From: Gnetum montanum
Taxonomy: Eukaryota > Streptophyta > Gnetopsida > Gnetales > Gnetaceae
Direction: 5' to 3'
DNA length: 64,000 nucleotides
Assembly (NCBI GenBank): GCA_015680685.1
Contig: MNCI01033474.1
Location: 2,046,393 to 2,110,392 of the forward strand
Below are positions 34,598 through 46,149 of the stretch, one piece after another. A model generated the notes under the pieces. It searched no databases. It saw only the letters and a list, made by a program, of their open reading frames with translations, and was not told where the DNA came from. Position numbers and translations under genes: made by a program. Position 1 is the stretch's first letter. Each line of letters begins with the position of its first letter.

Positions 34598-35643
34598 TAT
34601 ATAATATTCAAGCCTTGATCTGGAGTGTTGTATTGTAGCACCAATCACTTAACCTTGTAAGGTCCCATCAGGCTTAGAAATGTGGTTTCAAGGCTTCCAA
34701 AACCTTTACAATCTTAGGCTCCAAAACCAAAGTGTTGTATCGTAGCACCAACAACTCAATCTTGTAGGATCCCAACAAGCTTAAGCACATCAACCCCATA
34801 GGGAAATAAGAAAAAGAATTACAAGGGACAATTACAACTTAATTTGCTAATCCTTGTATAGTTAGGTATAGCACACTTTACAATGCAAAAATTATAAGAC
34901 AATGAGGAGTAAAAAAGAATTCAATGATTGCAAATGATTATACAATGAATACAAAAAGGCTTGTACTTTTTCCAATGCACATCAAGTCTTCTTATAGCTA
35001 CTATATTTCTAAATCCATCTTGGAACTTGTGTAATGGCTAGCTAATATTCAATAATGGTCATGGGAGACATATTTCCCATGCCTGAGATGTCTCTCTAAA
35101 TTTGACTTCAATACTAGGAAGACATATTTGTTTTCTAAAAGATGTCTTTTTGAAGTCTCCATTCTAAAATATTTCTATGTTTTATGAAAGATGTCTTTGT
35201 GAACTTGGTCTACATTCTCTAAAGATGACTTTTTTCTCATGAAATATGTATTTTTCTAAGAAAGACATCTTGTTGTTTCTAAAGACATCTTTGTCTAGAT
35301 TCACTCTAATTCTACCAAGATGTTTGCTATTTCCTAGAGACATCGTTCTTCCATTTTATTTATCTCTTCAATTTATCATTCCTTGGTCATAGCCTTGATC
35401 TTATGCATGCTTGTATGATGATAAATTTTCTTACATAATATCAGGTCCTTCTCCATGTTCTTTGAATGTTCATTTGAAGACCATCTGGATGACTTCCTCC
35501 TTTAAACTCCAAATAGTTTGTTTCTTATGTCCATACCTTTACTCAATCAAAGGTCTTGTCTCGAAAGCATAAAAACTACACAAACATACAAGCAAACATG
35601 TTTTCCATTTTTCTTAATGTTTTAACATACCAAAACCAAGAGG
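34598..35643. mobile_element. 1,046-bp insertion in gag flanked by a 9-bp direct repeat
   Basis: TCCACATCC stands at 34589-34597 and again at 35644-35652. The gag reading frame is interrupted exactly there: QRWMW on one side, MWIPQPHFESN on the other. A 9-bp target duplication fits Mutator-like DNA transposons, but I see no clear terminal inverted repeats (ends TATATAATATTC.. and ..CCAAAACCAAGAGG). Inside are two copies of a block of about 110 bp (GTTGTATTGTAGCACCAATCACTTAACCTTGTAAGGTCCCA and its variant from 34733) and a cluster of AAGATGTCTT motifs. Confidence 0.6.
35085..35346. repeat. Cluster of AAAGATGTCTTT / AAAGACATCTTT motifs
   Basis: About nine exact or near copies, in both orientations, within 260 bp (near 35085, 35116, 35138, 35188, 35220, 35260, 35280, 35318, 35337). 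They are separated by 20-50 bases and do not form a simple tandem repeat. Confidence 0.6.
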
Positions 35644-35652
35644 TCCACATCC

Positions 35653-36500
35653 ATCGTTGTATAAACTTTTGTACTGGCTTAAGGGATCCCTACTTGACCT
35701 TCATTAGCTAGTTGAGAGTCATGTCAAGGTTCAAGTTGTACTTGAAATTATTAATGAACTATGATATTAAGTCTTAAAGTGAGGATATGGATCATCTTGG
35801 TAGTGCACAATACAAGTCCAAAGCCTTCTCCATTAGGGACAAAGGAGAAATTTGCATTATGGTATGTAGCTAGGCTTGGAGTAATAGGCACTTACAATGG
35901 AAGGTTATCAAGTGGACATTAGGGTTGCCTTCATTATTGTACTTAGTGAATTGGGGAATGGTAATGCTCAATGGAAGAGTCATTAGTGGGATAGCAAGAC
36001 TAATTGGATCATCTTGATAGAAATCCATTATCTTTACTATCTAGGTTGTGGAAGCCTTGAGCTTTCATAACTCTTTCATTAAGTCTTGGATTATTTGGAA
36101 TGTCTAATCCAATCCTTATGGCATTCCTATGGATTAGGGTATTTGTAAAAATGGTTAAGATATTAATTGAGAGGATTGTGGCCTCATGATGGGTTGTAGT
36201 ATAGAAGGAAGAGGCTAGGTTATCGTGTTATGGATGGCTTAAAGAATGAAAAGGATGTTTGTGCTAACACTTGAGGTGCAAAGGGACAAATCGTGTATGT
36301 GTCCCATGGATTGTTTGTGGTTCTATTGTGGGATCCACTGGTATAGAGAAGGGGTGAGCAATGGTGAGAACCATCAATGAGGGCCATATAGAATAAGGCT
36401 ACATGGAAAAAGGCATGGAAGAAAATAGGAAGGTTGTTTAAGACAACTTTTTCTTGGTGCAATGCTATAACTAGTGTAGTCCCAAACATCATGGGATATA
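35653..36500 (-). pseudogene. N-terminal and capsid part of Tat-like gag
   Basis: Minus strand. MTLPLSITIPQFTKYNEGNPNVHL near 35900-35990 (shown in part), then SLMEKALDLYCALPR, LISQFINNFKYNLNLDMTL and LMKVKQGSLKPVQKFIQRW (down to 35651; two Gln are TAG/TAA). This is the Retrotrans_gag pattern: aliphatic block, W or L-Y-x-LP, FxxxFKYNL, then FxxRW. The same words occur at 54050-54160 on the plus strand. Upstream (36220-36492) a Pro/His-rich frame continues the N-terminal region. Confidence 0.75.
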
Positions 36501-38059
36501 TAGGAGATGATGGTTAAGATGCCTATCCCATGGAAGAGATAGATAGGGCCTAAGTTGCTCTAGTAGTTTGAGGGAGCAATTTTTGGAATAGGCTTCCTAT
36601 GAAATTATTTGGATCATGCTCCACCTTGAACTCATCATGCTTCTCATGCTGGCCCTTCAAACTGAGGTTTTCACTCTATTCATTCATCTCAATCAATTTA
36701 GAAATTATGCTTGTTTGAGCATTGGTAAGAAATATTTTATCATAGGAATAGGGTATATACTCTTTTCCATTATTGTGAATTAACTAATACTCATGCTTGG
36801 CTTCAACCTTTATGCTTGGAATAAGTAATCTAGCTTGGATCTTAGCATAGAGATAGTTGTAATGTTCTTTGTTGAGCATAACAAAACCTTAGCTTTAGCA
36901 TCTTTTCCTAAGAAATTATCTATGCTTGGCTATTGCAGGGCCTCTTGGATCATAGATCCTTAGCCCATCCTAATTGAATACCATGTCTATCATATCGATG
37001 AGCAAAACTATGGACTTATTGAAAGGCATTTTCAAGGATGTTGATTTGGCTTCTTTATTATTTTTAGTAAAAATTTCAATAAGCAGGATTTCCCAATGGC
37101 ATAGTTAATCATAAATGGAAAAAATGGTTGCAACTATTGCTATAGTCTAAATGGTATATACTACACTTATAAAAATGATGTTATGGTTTTCTTTATGTTG
37201 GTAATACCAACTACAGTGGTTTCACTGGCAAGGTCTATGCTATGGAGTGTTCTATAGATCATAGTGTTTTCTAGCTAGCTACATTGAGGTAGATGGTGGA
37301 AATGGATTTTCACCTAGTAAAACTAGGTTGGAAAATTTTTTACCTTAGAGGAAGTATGTTTCTTTGAAAAAAGTTAAAATGTGAAAACTTTGGGTTTTTC
37401 CAAGAACTACACTAGAGTCCTAGAAGTGTCTACATTGGCTTTTTCCTACAACAATTCATAGCAAGTATATTTGAGTTTTAGGATGGATCTATGTTGGTCT
37501 TTAGGTGTCAAGTGTGAATTCTAATAGGTAGAAATTGTAGCTTTTAGCATAGAATGTGCTAGTTTCCAAAGATCATTAAATCATTATTGAAGATCTTAAG
37601 ATGTTTGTGTGATGATTAGCCAAAAAGGTGGAAGAATTTATGATCTATTGTTGAAGTCTCTTATAATAATTCATTTTATTCCTACATTTGGAAGATATCA
37701 TTTGAGGATAATTATGATTTTAGTCTTAGAATGTTGGATGATATAAAACATTTTAATGAGGAGGCATAATTAAGTATTGAATTTAAATAGGATACAAAAG
37801 ACTTGCATTCTTAAGTAAAGAAAACATTAATTAGAAAGGCTAAATAGTTTCTTCAAGAGAATAATGAGGAAAAATAAAGCTAAAATTTAAGGTTGGTAAT
37901 CTTATTTGTATTCACATAAAGAAGAAGAGGCTTAGAAGAATTAGTTGGTCCAAATTAAAAGAAAATAAGATATGTCCTTTCAAAATTAATATCAAAATGA
38001 ATGATAATGCTTTTTACATATTAATGCATAATGATGCTACCATGTCTTTTGTTTTTAAT
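36501..38059. other. Unassigned, upstream of Tat-like gag
   Basis: AT-rich with short frames only. If the minus-strand element has an ORF or leader before gag, or its 5' LTR, it should lie in this stretch, but I could not find a terminus or primer site. Confidence 0.4.
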
Positions 38060-38220
38060 GTTACAAATTTTACCCATTATCATGCTCCTAATAATAACCA
38101 TACCATAAAGAGTAGCATGGAGAAGTTAAAGAATACCATTGCTAACCCTAAGTATTTCAAGAAGATAAATGTAATAAACTTGAAGAAGAAGAAGGCTTCA
38201 AGCACATAGGACATAAAGAG
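38060..38220 (+). repeat. Left arm of a diverged inverted repeat
   Basis: ACCATACCATAAAGAGTAGCATGGAGAAGTTAAAGAATACCATTGCTAACCC (given in part) matches, in reverse complement and with about one base in three or four changed, the sequence at 39480-39640. Both arms encode a similar peptide (SxMEKLKxxIxNPK). They may be two oppositely oriented fragments of one unknown coding repeat. Confidence 0.55.
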
Positions 38221-39479
38221 ACTTAAGTTCATGATCCATTAGGTGGATAGAAATGTCTCTAAGATTTATGAGACTCAACTAATTGAGTATGGTATCATCA
38301 CTATCTTCAAACTATTATTTACCTAGTTGGTACAGTTATAGATTCAATTGAATCATGTCTAAATAACTAAACTTAAAATCATCTTAGAAACCACATTAAT
38401 TTACTTTCAATTCATGAATAATGTATAATAAAGAAACACACCATTAAAAACCTCTCTAGTAACGCATGAAAATATGAAATACATCTAATTATAAGAGTAA
38501 GAGCTCATGAACACATGAGCCAAAGGCTCTATGGAAGTAACATGCATTCCATACATATCAAACCTTACAATACTTAGAAATTAATGAAAAGCATGAGGAA
38601 TAGTATCCCTCATCATCCTTAATAATAGTCAAGAATGAAAAAAAAATATCAAGGTACCAATTTAAGATATCTAATGGATTAACTCAATTACTTCTAGTGT
38701 TCTCCTCTTACTCCAAGAAATCCTTAATTATGGCAAAAAGCTCCTCATTCTTTATCTTTGATGCTTTATAGAGCCATCAAGTTGACTTCTCATATTTTTC
38801 ATTCTTAACTAATTTTTGAAATATTATTGGACACAACTATAACTATGAATTATACCTCCATGTAGTCTTGATGTGACTATGACTTCTTATGGATCAAACC
38901 CTTTGAAAATTGACTAAAAAACATAAACTTGAATTGCTTCATTTTCTTAGTTTAAGGGAACTATGATTCATAATTCCTAACAAACTTGAAAATCAAAAGC
39001 ATTCTTTTATTAGTGCAAGAAAATTACAAGCTACAATGTCTCATAATTAGAGTTTTTAACATTTCATAAAAACGTAACTAATTCTTAATATGTGTGACTG
39101 CATGCCATAGCCTATAAAAATTTTATAGGCTTATTCCAGCCTCTTGTAAGTTGTACCCACCATATAGCTCCTTTTTTAATCATAAAAAGTATTTAAAAAT
39201 TTACCTTTTCCTTCATTTAAACCACTACAAGCTGCATAAGTATACAACCCCTAATTATGATGAGCTACAAGTTTCATTAGCTCTCACTTGCTATCTAACA
39301 TTTAAAATACATCATTTCAACCTCTAATTAAAGGAAAGTTTAAAAGATAAACTTCTCAATATTCCTCTATACTAAAAGTATAGATGAATAATGGTTTATA
39401 AGTATTTATGATATTCCAATAAGCCAATTGGATTTCATTGATTCATAAAACATTATAAATATCTTAATCATTAAAATAA
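38221..39479. other. Spacer of the inverted repeat
   Basis: 1.26 kb of AT-rich sequence without a credible frame. Confidence 0.45.
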
Positions 39480-39640
39480 ATTAGGTACTCAAATAAATTT
39501 AGGCCCCATGTACTTGAATCCTTTCTTATAATCAAGACAATTATCTTCCTCCCCTTTAAAGATTTAGGGTTAACAATAATACCCTTTAGCTTCTCCATGA
39601 TACTCTTTAAGATTTTATCTATCATAGGTATGGTGGTAGT
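39480..39640 (-). repeat. Right arm of the diverged inverted repeat
   Basis: On the minus strand the frame contains SIMEKLKGIIVNPK, corresponding to SSMEKLKNTIANPK of the left arm. Confidence 0.55.
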
Positions 39641-41692
39641 GTGGAGGATCTGAATATACAACAAAAGTTAATCCCAAACTTGGAAAATTTATTTTCTAAG
39701 ACTATGACCTCATTGGAAATAAGCTACCACATTTCTTGGATCATAGTTAAGATCATGAGTTTGTCACTAGTACATTGTCAATTATGGTGAATATTTTTAA
39801 TAGAAGTACAAAGACTATAACTAGACTATTATCTTTCAACAAGTCACAACAAGTGTAGAATGATAAGCATATGTTAGCCACAAAGGCACCATGTCTATCT
39901 AAAGTTCATCTTGTCTAGATTTTTAGCCTCCTAAAAGCAACATGACTTAGAGTGCAAGTAGGATGTGTGCTTGGTGAAACTCTTTCTAAATGAGAATTGG
40001 GCATGAGGTCACTATGAGTGTATAGAATTTAGAGTTTATACAATATAATATAGAACTACTAGTTCTTATTCATAGTTGAGTGCCACTGGGATCACACTAT
40101 GATAAAAAATATAAAAGAAACTCAATTTGAGAAATTTCAAGATCAAATGTTTGCAACTACATTCCAAACATTACAAGAAGATAGATAAGGATGAGATATA
40201 TGAATTTAGACTACTATAATTGGGAGAAAAATGTATGTAACATTGGTTTGTTCCTTAAAATGAATTCTTCTACATAAACCCTTTATAAACGTATATCAAT
40301 CTTCATGGAAAAATATCCAAAACATCTAAAGAAAGCATACAGCATTAAATGTATGAAAGAGAGATAATTCAATAATATAAAAGCATGCAAAATAAGCCAA
40401 ATTAAGTCAAGAAATATCATAGAAATAAATCTAAAAGTGAATCCCAATACTTGAAAAGAAATTGATAAGGAGATGTGGCTAATTTGTCATTTTAACCTTC
40501 TAACACTTAAAACCCTTCAATGCATTAGACCTTCAAACCTATAAAACTTGAAATGAATATGCATAAAAACTATAAAAGAAAAATTCTAACTAAAATTATA
40601 AAAACATTCATAAGAGACATGTGAAAATGTAATAAATCTTAAGAATTCATGCTTGAAAAAATTTGTAAGAATAATTCATGATGTGAGATTTCCTCTTTTG
40701 AATGAGAGAAACATGCTTGTAGTAATGCAAAAAAATAAGAAAATAATGAAGCTTAGAAGACATTCAACCAAGCACATAAGAGACTTTCTTAAATACTTAA
40801 ATGAAGGGAAGGAAGGGCTTCTTGATTTACTTCAAGCTTACCAAGGTAATTAGAATGAAAGGGATTTGAAACACTTCAAGAAAATTCATGGTGTGCACAA
40901 GAAGCTTGGTAACTGAAATTTACATTATAATTTGATAGGGATTCAAAAAAAAATAATTCCCTTATTTCTTCATTAAAAATAATACCTTATGGCCTTATTT
41001 TGGCAATACTTTTTGACTATTTTAATATGTAAATTGAAATTTACATCCCACCCACTATGAATTTTATTTATGCTAACATGTGAGGACTAAAATGTCAAAT
41101 ATGTTGCCAAATTTGGTAGCAAAATCCAAAAACATAGGTGGTCCATATGTTGCAACTTTGGTTTGTGAAAAGTACCAAAATGTTGGTGTTTTAGGCCTAA
41201 AAAGTTAAAAAAGCTGGTGGTGTATATGCTACACATTTAGGCCATTATAAGCATCAAAAGCATTGTAGAGAATGTTTAGAAATTTCCCAAAATCAAATCA
41301 AAAAATTCCAAGCCTATTTATACTAGATTCTACATGATTTTTAGGACCTTTTTTAGTAGATATTTTCAACACATAGAAGAGATTTCCCTAGCAAAAAGAG
41401 AGACCTTATTTTAGTAAAGAACAAAGAAACTATTGTAGATTTCAATAGTCTTTCATAACCTTGATGGTGAAAATCAACCAAACAGACAAGTGCATAACAC
41501 AACCTACCTCCTATAATAATATTAAAATATATTCCTTGTATTTGTGGGATTTTAAGGCCTCCCAATCTATAATCTATAAATCTATTTGCTTACCATATTC
41601 TACATTATTTAATACAAAGTTTTTCACTTGTTTTTTCCATATTTTTTGCACATTTTACACATCTTTCTCCATTATTGGTTTAATCCTTGTTT
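39641..41692. other. AT-rich region left of Athila-type copy 2
   Basis: A short plus-strand frame at 40653-40853 and its continuation (GNERDLKHFKK-like) may be a gag or host fragment, but no family was recognised. GTTTTAGGCC at 41188 resembles the motif of the 16 kb and 31 kb arrays, hinting at the same Tat-like background. Confidence 0.4.
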
Positions 41693-41697
41693 CACAC

Positions 41698-42540
41698 TAA
41701 TGAATCATCATTGGTTGAATTGCATTGATGCATACTTATTGATGAAGCTACATTGACACGTACCCATCGATGTGTACTCATTGATGCATGAGATGTCTGA
41801 TCTTGCCTATATAAATGTGTGCACCTACTACATTCAAGGCATTCTTCACTTAATAGCTTAGTGAAGCTTTTGTTGTTTGTTTTCTTAAGAGTTAGAATAT
41901 TTTCTAAGTGTCATAGTAGGAGTTAAGAAGTGTATAGATCTTTATTTAAGCACTAATGTACCTAAACACTTCAGTATGAATGACAATAAAGATAAGCTTT
42001 CTTAATAAACGTTGTAGCACTTGGAATTAGCCTAATGTTTGCTAAATGCACTTACTATTCAGGATATTTATTTTCATTATTTTAATTAATTAATTAATTG
42101 TGAATAATTAATACACATAAGTATGACCACCTTGAGCATACGTTAATGCTTGGTAATCCTAGTATTGCTAATGCTTGATAACCTAGTAGCATTGTAACAT
42201 GTTCAAGATGTATACGATAAGTGGAAATGGATGCTCATGTTAGGATTAGCTTAAGGCATTAAATAGTTACTAGATTAATTAGCATTTTATCACTTTATTT
42301 TCACACTTAAGAGAGATAGATAAAAAATATAAAAGTTATAAAAAAACATATGCCTCAATTACACTTAACCATACCATTGTACCTCACAAGTGGAACTAGG
42401 AAGACAACAATTACATCCTTAAGATTCCCTACCTAGATAATAGGTCCTCAGAGACCTAAATTCTATAGAATTAAACCAAATTACTTAGTGAACACTAGTG
42501 ATTTGTATGATTGGGTATAGGGACTACTTGTTATTCATCA
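41698..42540 (+). repeat. 5' LTR of copy 2
   Basis: It starts TAATGAATCATCA (TGATGAGTCATCA in the 3' LTR; both differences G to A) and ends ACTTGTTATTCATCA. CTATATAAATGTG near 41808 is the TATA box. U3 has CATTGATGCATAC / CATCGATGTGTAC repeats. The AATAAAGATAAGCTTTCTTAATAAACGTTG block matches the other LTRs. Confidence 0.83.
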
Positions 42541-42559
42541 TTGGCATTGTTGCTACGAA
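42541..42559 (+). promoter_or_regulatory. Decayed primer binding site (tRNA-Asp type)
   Basis: TTGGCATTGTTGCTACGAA follows the LTR directly; TGGC..GTTGC is kept from the tRNA-Asp complement and the rest shows mostly transitions. Confidence 0.6.
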
Positions 42560-42789
42560 CTTTAGTTAGTTATGTGTGCTATCTAGGAAGTTAGTGAAAT
42601 CATTCAACAATGTTGTAAAGGACTTAAAGTTAAAATCATTAAAATAATAAAGAATACTAAAAGCACACTATTTTTCAAACACACAAGAAATTCCAATCAA
42701 AGACAAGAAGGCTCGAAATCACCCATGCCTCAACTATGCAAGGTGATATATACACATCTAAATGCTTACACTTTAGACTTTACATTAAA

Positions 42790-44575
42790 CCTACACCAAG
42801 ATGAACAATTACAATGGAGAAACATGGAGGGAAGCATAGTGTTGCCTCTTGATTGATCAATTTCTATGATGCTACTCCAAAATCTCATAAGATTGGTCAT
42901 TATAGGATTCAATGCTAAGTACGAGTTGCACAATCATGCCTACTAGGATTATCATTCCATAGAGGCACAATGAAAGAAAGATCAAAAATGAAATCTTTCT
43001 ATGAGGCATCAAAATGGAAATGGTTCATAAACACTCTATTCCTACTAATCCAAAAGGAAGGGAAAGACCTCTTCCTAGGAACTTCTTAATACATAGACTC
43101 TCCTACTTTCCTTGATGAGGAGGCCCTTAATCAGTGTCTAGACTCCACTATAGATAACCCTAGTTCTGGGATGAACAAATCTGAGGACTGTGGGACCTTA
43201 GAGGAAGAGAATCAAGGCTGGAACAATGATAAGCACCATGATAACAACAAACACGATGACCATGGCCAAGACCAAAGAAGAGAAGGTAACAAGCATCAAT
43301 ATGTTTATGGCTCTTCTTCCTCTTCACCTTCATCATCCTCATCATCATCCTCCTCCAATTTTGACTAAAGCCATAGAGGGAGAGAACATGATGAAGGTGA
43401 TTGATGATATAGAGATGACTAGAGATCTTGCTAGACTAGTAGGGGGCATGGTTAATCAAGGGAGGCTCATCATAGAGAAAGAAGGGACACCAGAGGACAT
43501 CATAGGAATCATGGTCATCACAAGGGACGTAGAGAAAGTTATGACCATGATGAGCCTCTACTTGCTATAAGAAACAAGCTTAACATTATGAAGGTATTGA
43601 GGATACCAAAAAGGCATGTGAAGGACAACTAGATCAAATGGTTGGACATAAATAATATCCCTAAGTTCAAAGGGGGACACAATTCTGATCCACAAAACCA
43701 TCTCTAAGCCTTTTAAGATGCATGTACCTTATAAAATGTTGAGAACGAATGGCAGAAATTGAACTTGTTTCCTATGACATTTATTAAGGAAGCTAAAAGT
43801 TAGTACCAACCCTTGAAACTGGAACCAATTTGATGGTTGAGTACAATGCTTGAATTATTCAATGAAAAATATCAGATGTACTCCAAAGTATCTAACTTAA
43901 GAAGGCATATACAAGGTTGAAAACAAGGCACAAAAGTCCTTGGATTTGGCCATGGTTAAGTATTATCCTTTGTTGCACCTATGCCTAGGACATGGTTATT
44001 CTCAAAGGAAGAAACTCCACCATATCATAGATGGACTCCAAATAGAAACAAAGAGAACTCTTGGGGTCTATGTCTAAGGAAGTCTCTTAGAGCTAAGGGT
44101 CCATCAAATCCAAAGGCTAATTAAGAAAGTGGCTAAAGAAGAAGGTGAGCTATGAAAAAGAAAAATTATAGAGGATTACAATCAAGATCCTTCCATTCAC
44201 AAAAGGAAGGTCTAGTTTTATCAAAATGATAAGGAGGCACCACTTGATGAAATGGTGTAATGAAAAACCTTGTCAATACAGAAATATATTTTTAAAATAT
44301 TGACCATAAAAAATTTTAAACTGCTCTAAGAATTACTGAGAAGACTAAAGAGTAAGGATGTAGTGGTCATGATAGAAGAAGAAAGAAGGAAGTGAAATGT
44401 ACCCATTAGAAGGATAATGGTAAAGTTGTTGTACTGGAAGAGGTTGTGGATTTTGAAATATATGATGATGGATGTGACTTTTTCCAATACAAAAATCCTA
44501 GGGAATTTTGTCTAATTTTGTCACACTTGCAGGAATCAAGGGTATATGCATTGAATCCAAGATTGGAAAAATGGT
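42790..44575 (+). pseudogene. Gag of Athila-type copy 2
   Basis: It matches gag of copy 3 throughout: the N-terminal domain near 42800, a His/Asp/Ser-rich linker with a (TCA/TCC)n serine run at 43310-43360, ..NIMKVLRIPKRHVKD.. near 43580, the capsid block with NVENEWQKLNLFP (43737-43775) and ELFNEKYQM (43850-43880), and near 44460-44580 a decayed zinc-knuckle and SHLQESRVYALNPRL. More stops and frameshifts than copy 3. Confidence 0.78.
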
Positions 44576-45130
44576 AAACATCCAGGAGGTTGCCTTAACC
44601 TAGTGATTAGTCCTAATAGTGGAAACACTCATAGTCATGGGGGTTGGCACCATCAAGGCATTAATACCCTTACCATCAACTAGAACTGTATGGGTACTAT
44701 GTTCAGAAACCCATTTCTCTATGTGACTCTTCCCATCACAGTTCTTTCTAACATCATTACTACCCTCTTGAATATTATAGAGCATAATCTCTAAGAGGGG
44801 AGTCCCCATTTTCCTATTACCCTCATCATTCTTCTACACTTATACCTTCACCCTCAACTCAACTACTACTAGCTCCATCCATGTAGGGTGAAATACTAGC
44901 CTAACCACAACAAAGAAATTCCACAAGTGCCATGAACTTACAGCCGACTCCTCAGCCAAGTGGTTTAGATACTATGCCTTGAAAAAGGCCCTTTTTCCAA
45001 ACTAACAGTTCTACCAAGCCCTCATAGATACTTATAGCTACTAACCCTGCTTCTTCTTTCTCCTCCATAACATACTTTGAGATCCATTTCAACCAAATGC
45101 CTTCCAAATTACATATATAATGTTGACCCA
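44576..45130 (+). pseudogene. Gag C-terminal tail of copy 2
   Basis: A Pro/Tyr/Gln-rich tail matches 19541-20100 of copy 3 by position and by blocks such as YYPHYQLELYGYYVQ-like sequence. Heavily decayed. Confidence 0.5.
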
Positions 45131-45610
45131 TCCAATCACTAATTGGATAAAGGTTGATCACCTTCCGATGAAAATATTTGATCCTAGGAGTTCCCTCATT
45201 TACTTGAAAATCAATAGAAATGAACCTTGCAAGGTTTATCTAGACTAAGGTTCTAATGTTAATTTGATCTCACAAGAAATGTATAAAGCCTAGAACATAG
45301 CTCTAGTCAAGAAGAGAAAATTCATCTAGAGTTAGTAGATCAGTCCATCATTGTTCCCTTGAGATTGGTGGAGGACATTGTGGCCATCATTTATGGGTAG
45401 TCATATCCTACTGACTTCTTAGTGATATGAGTGGATAACTACAAGGGGGACTTCTCTATCATTATGAGAAGAGCTTGGCTAAGTATAATTGATGCATAGC
45501 TAGGAATTAGAGACCTCTCCTTGGAGAATTCCAAGAAAAATAACTTTGGAAAGATAGAGAAGAAGTACATTCCATGCATCACATACAGTGAGATAGGTTC
45601 CACTACATGT
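45131..45610 (+). pseudogene. Retropepsin of copy 2, active-site segment retained
   Basis: The remnant reads SSLIYLKINRNEPCKVYLD, then a TAA at the x of D-x-G-S, then GSNVNLISQEMY, and on to the VDQSIIVPL block and FLVI, DFSIIM, RAWLSIIDA. The catalytic Asp and Gly-Ser are present, unlike copy 3. It ends with CITYSE, after which the sequence departs from pol. Confidence 0.72.
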
Positions 45611-45889
45611 AGAAATTATGGACCATCAAAACTACAATACTTACAACATGTAGGCAATGTGTAGATGTCACAGAAGTTCAAAGGTGCCTATACACAGTAG
45701 CAACAAAATAGAAGGACACCCAATGGCTCATAGCTAAAGTAGACAACAGTTTAACAATATGCATGAAAAAGGTTGAGAGCCTCACAAGTGCTTATGTTAA
45801 AGGCATGGATGAACTAGAGTAAGTACATCATCAACTCTCCAATGAACATGATCAGAACATCTAATGAAGTGCACAAGGAATATCATAAA

Positions 45890-46110
45890 AAATGACATGA
45901 CCGTAGGATCAGGAAAGTGAAATTTTAACCTAGAGATAAGGTTCTATATTGAAATCCCATGCACACGCCATAATGAACTAAGTTCCAAATGTTATGAGAG
46001 GGACCTTATATTATCTATGAAACATTTCCATCCAAGGTCATGTTAATTTACAAACTTTAAATCCCAAGCAAGAAACTACTAGTCAACACACAATAATTGA
46101 AGCCTTTCTA
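45890..46110 (+). pseudogene. Integrase C-terminal GPY/F remnant of copy 2
   Basis: DKVLYWNPMHTP, then TKFQML and EGPYIIYETFPSKV follow the order of the GPY/F module that ends chromatin-targeting and plant gypsy integrases. The integrase core and everything upstream to the protease are missing. Directly after it the conserved post-pol block starts (GTGGGGGAGATGG at 46197). Confidence 0.65.
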
Positions 46111-46149
46111 AAAATCCAAGATAGCTAGTGACCACAACACCTCCACAAA

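Noticed and set aside
43160-43570. Overlapping Asp/His/Ser-rich frames as separate small genes
   Set aside because: They are frames of the gag linker of copy 2, matching copy 3 by position.
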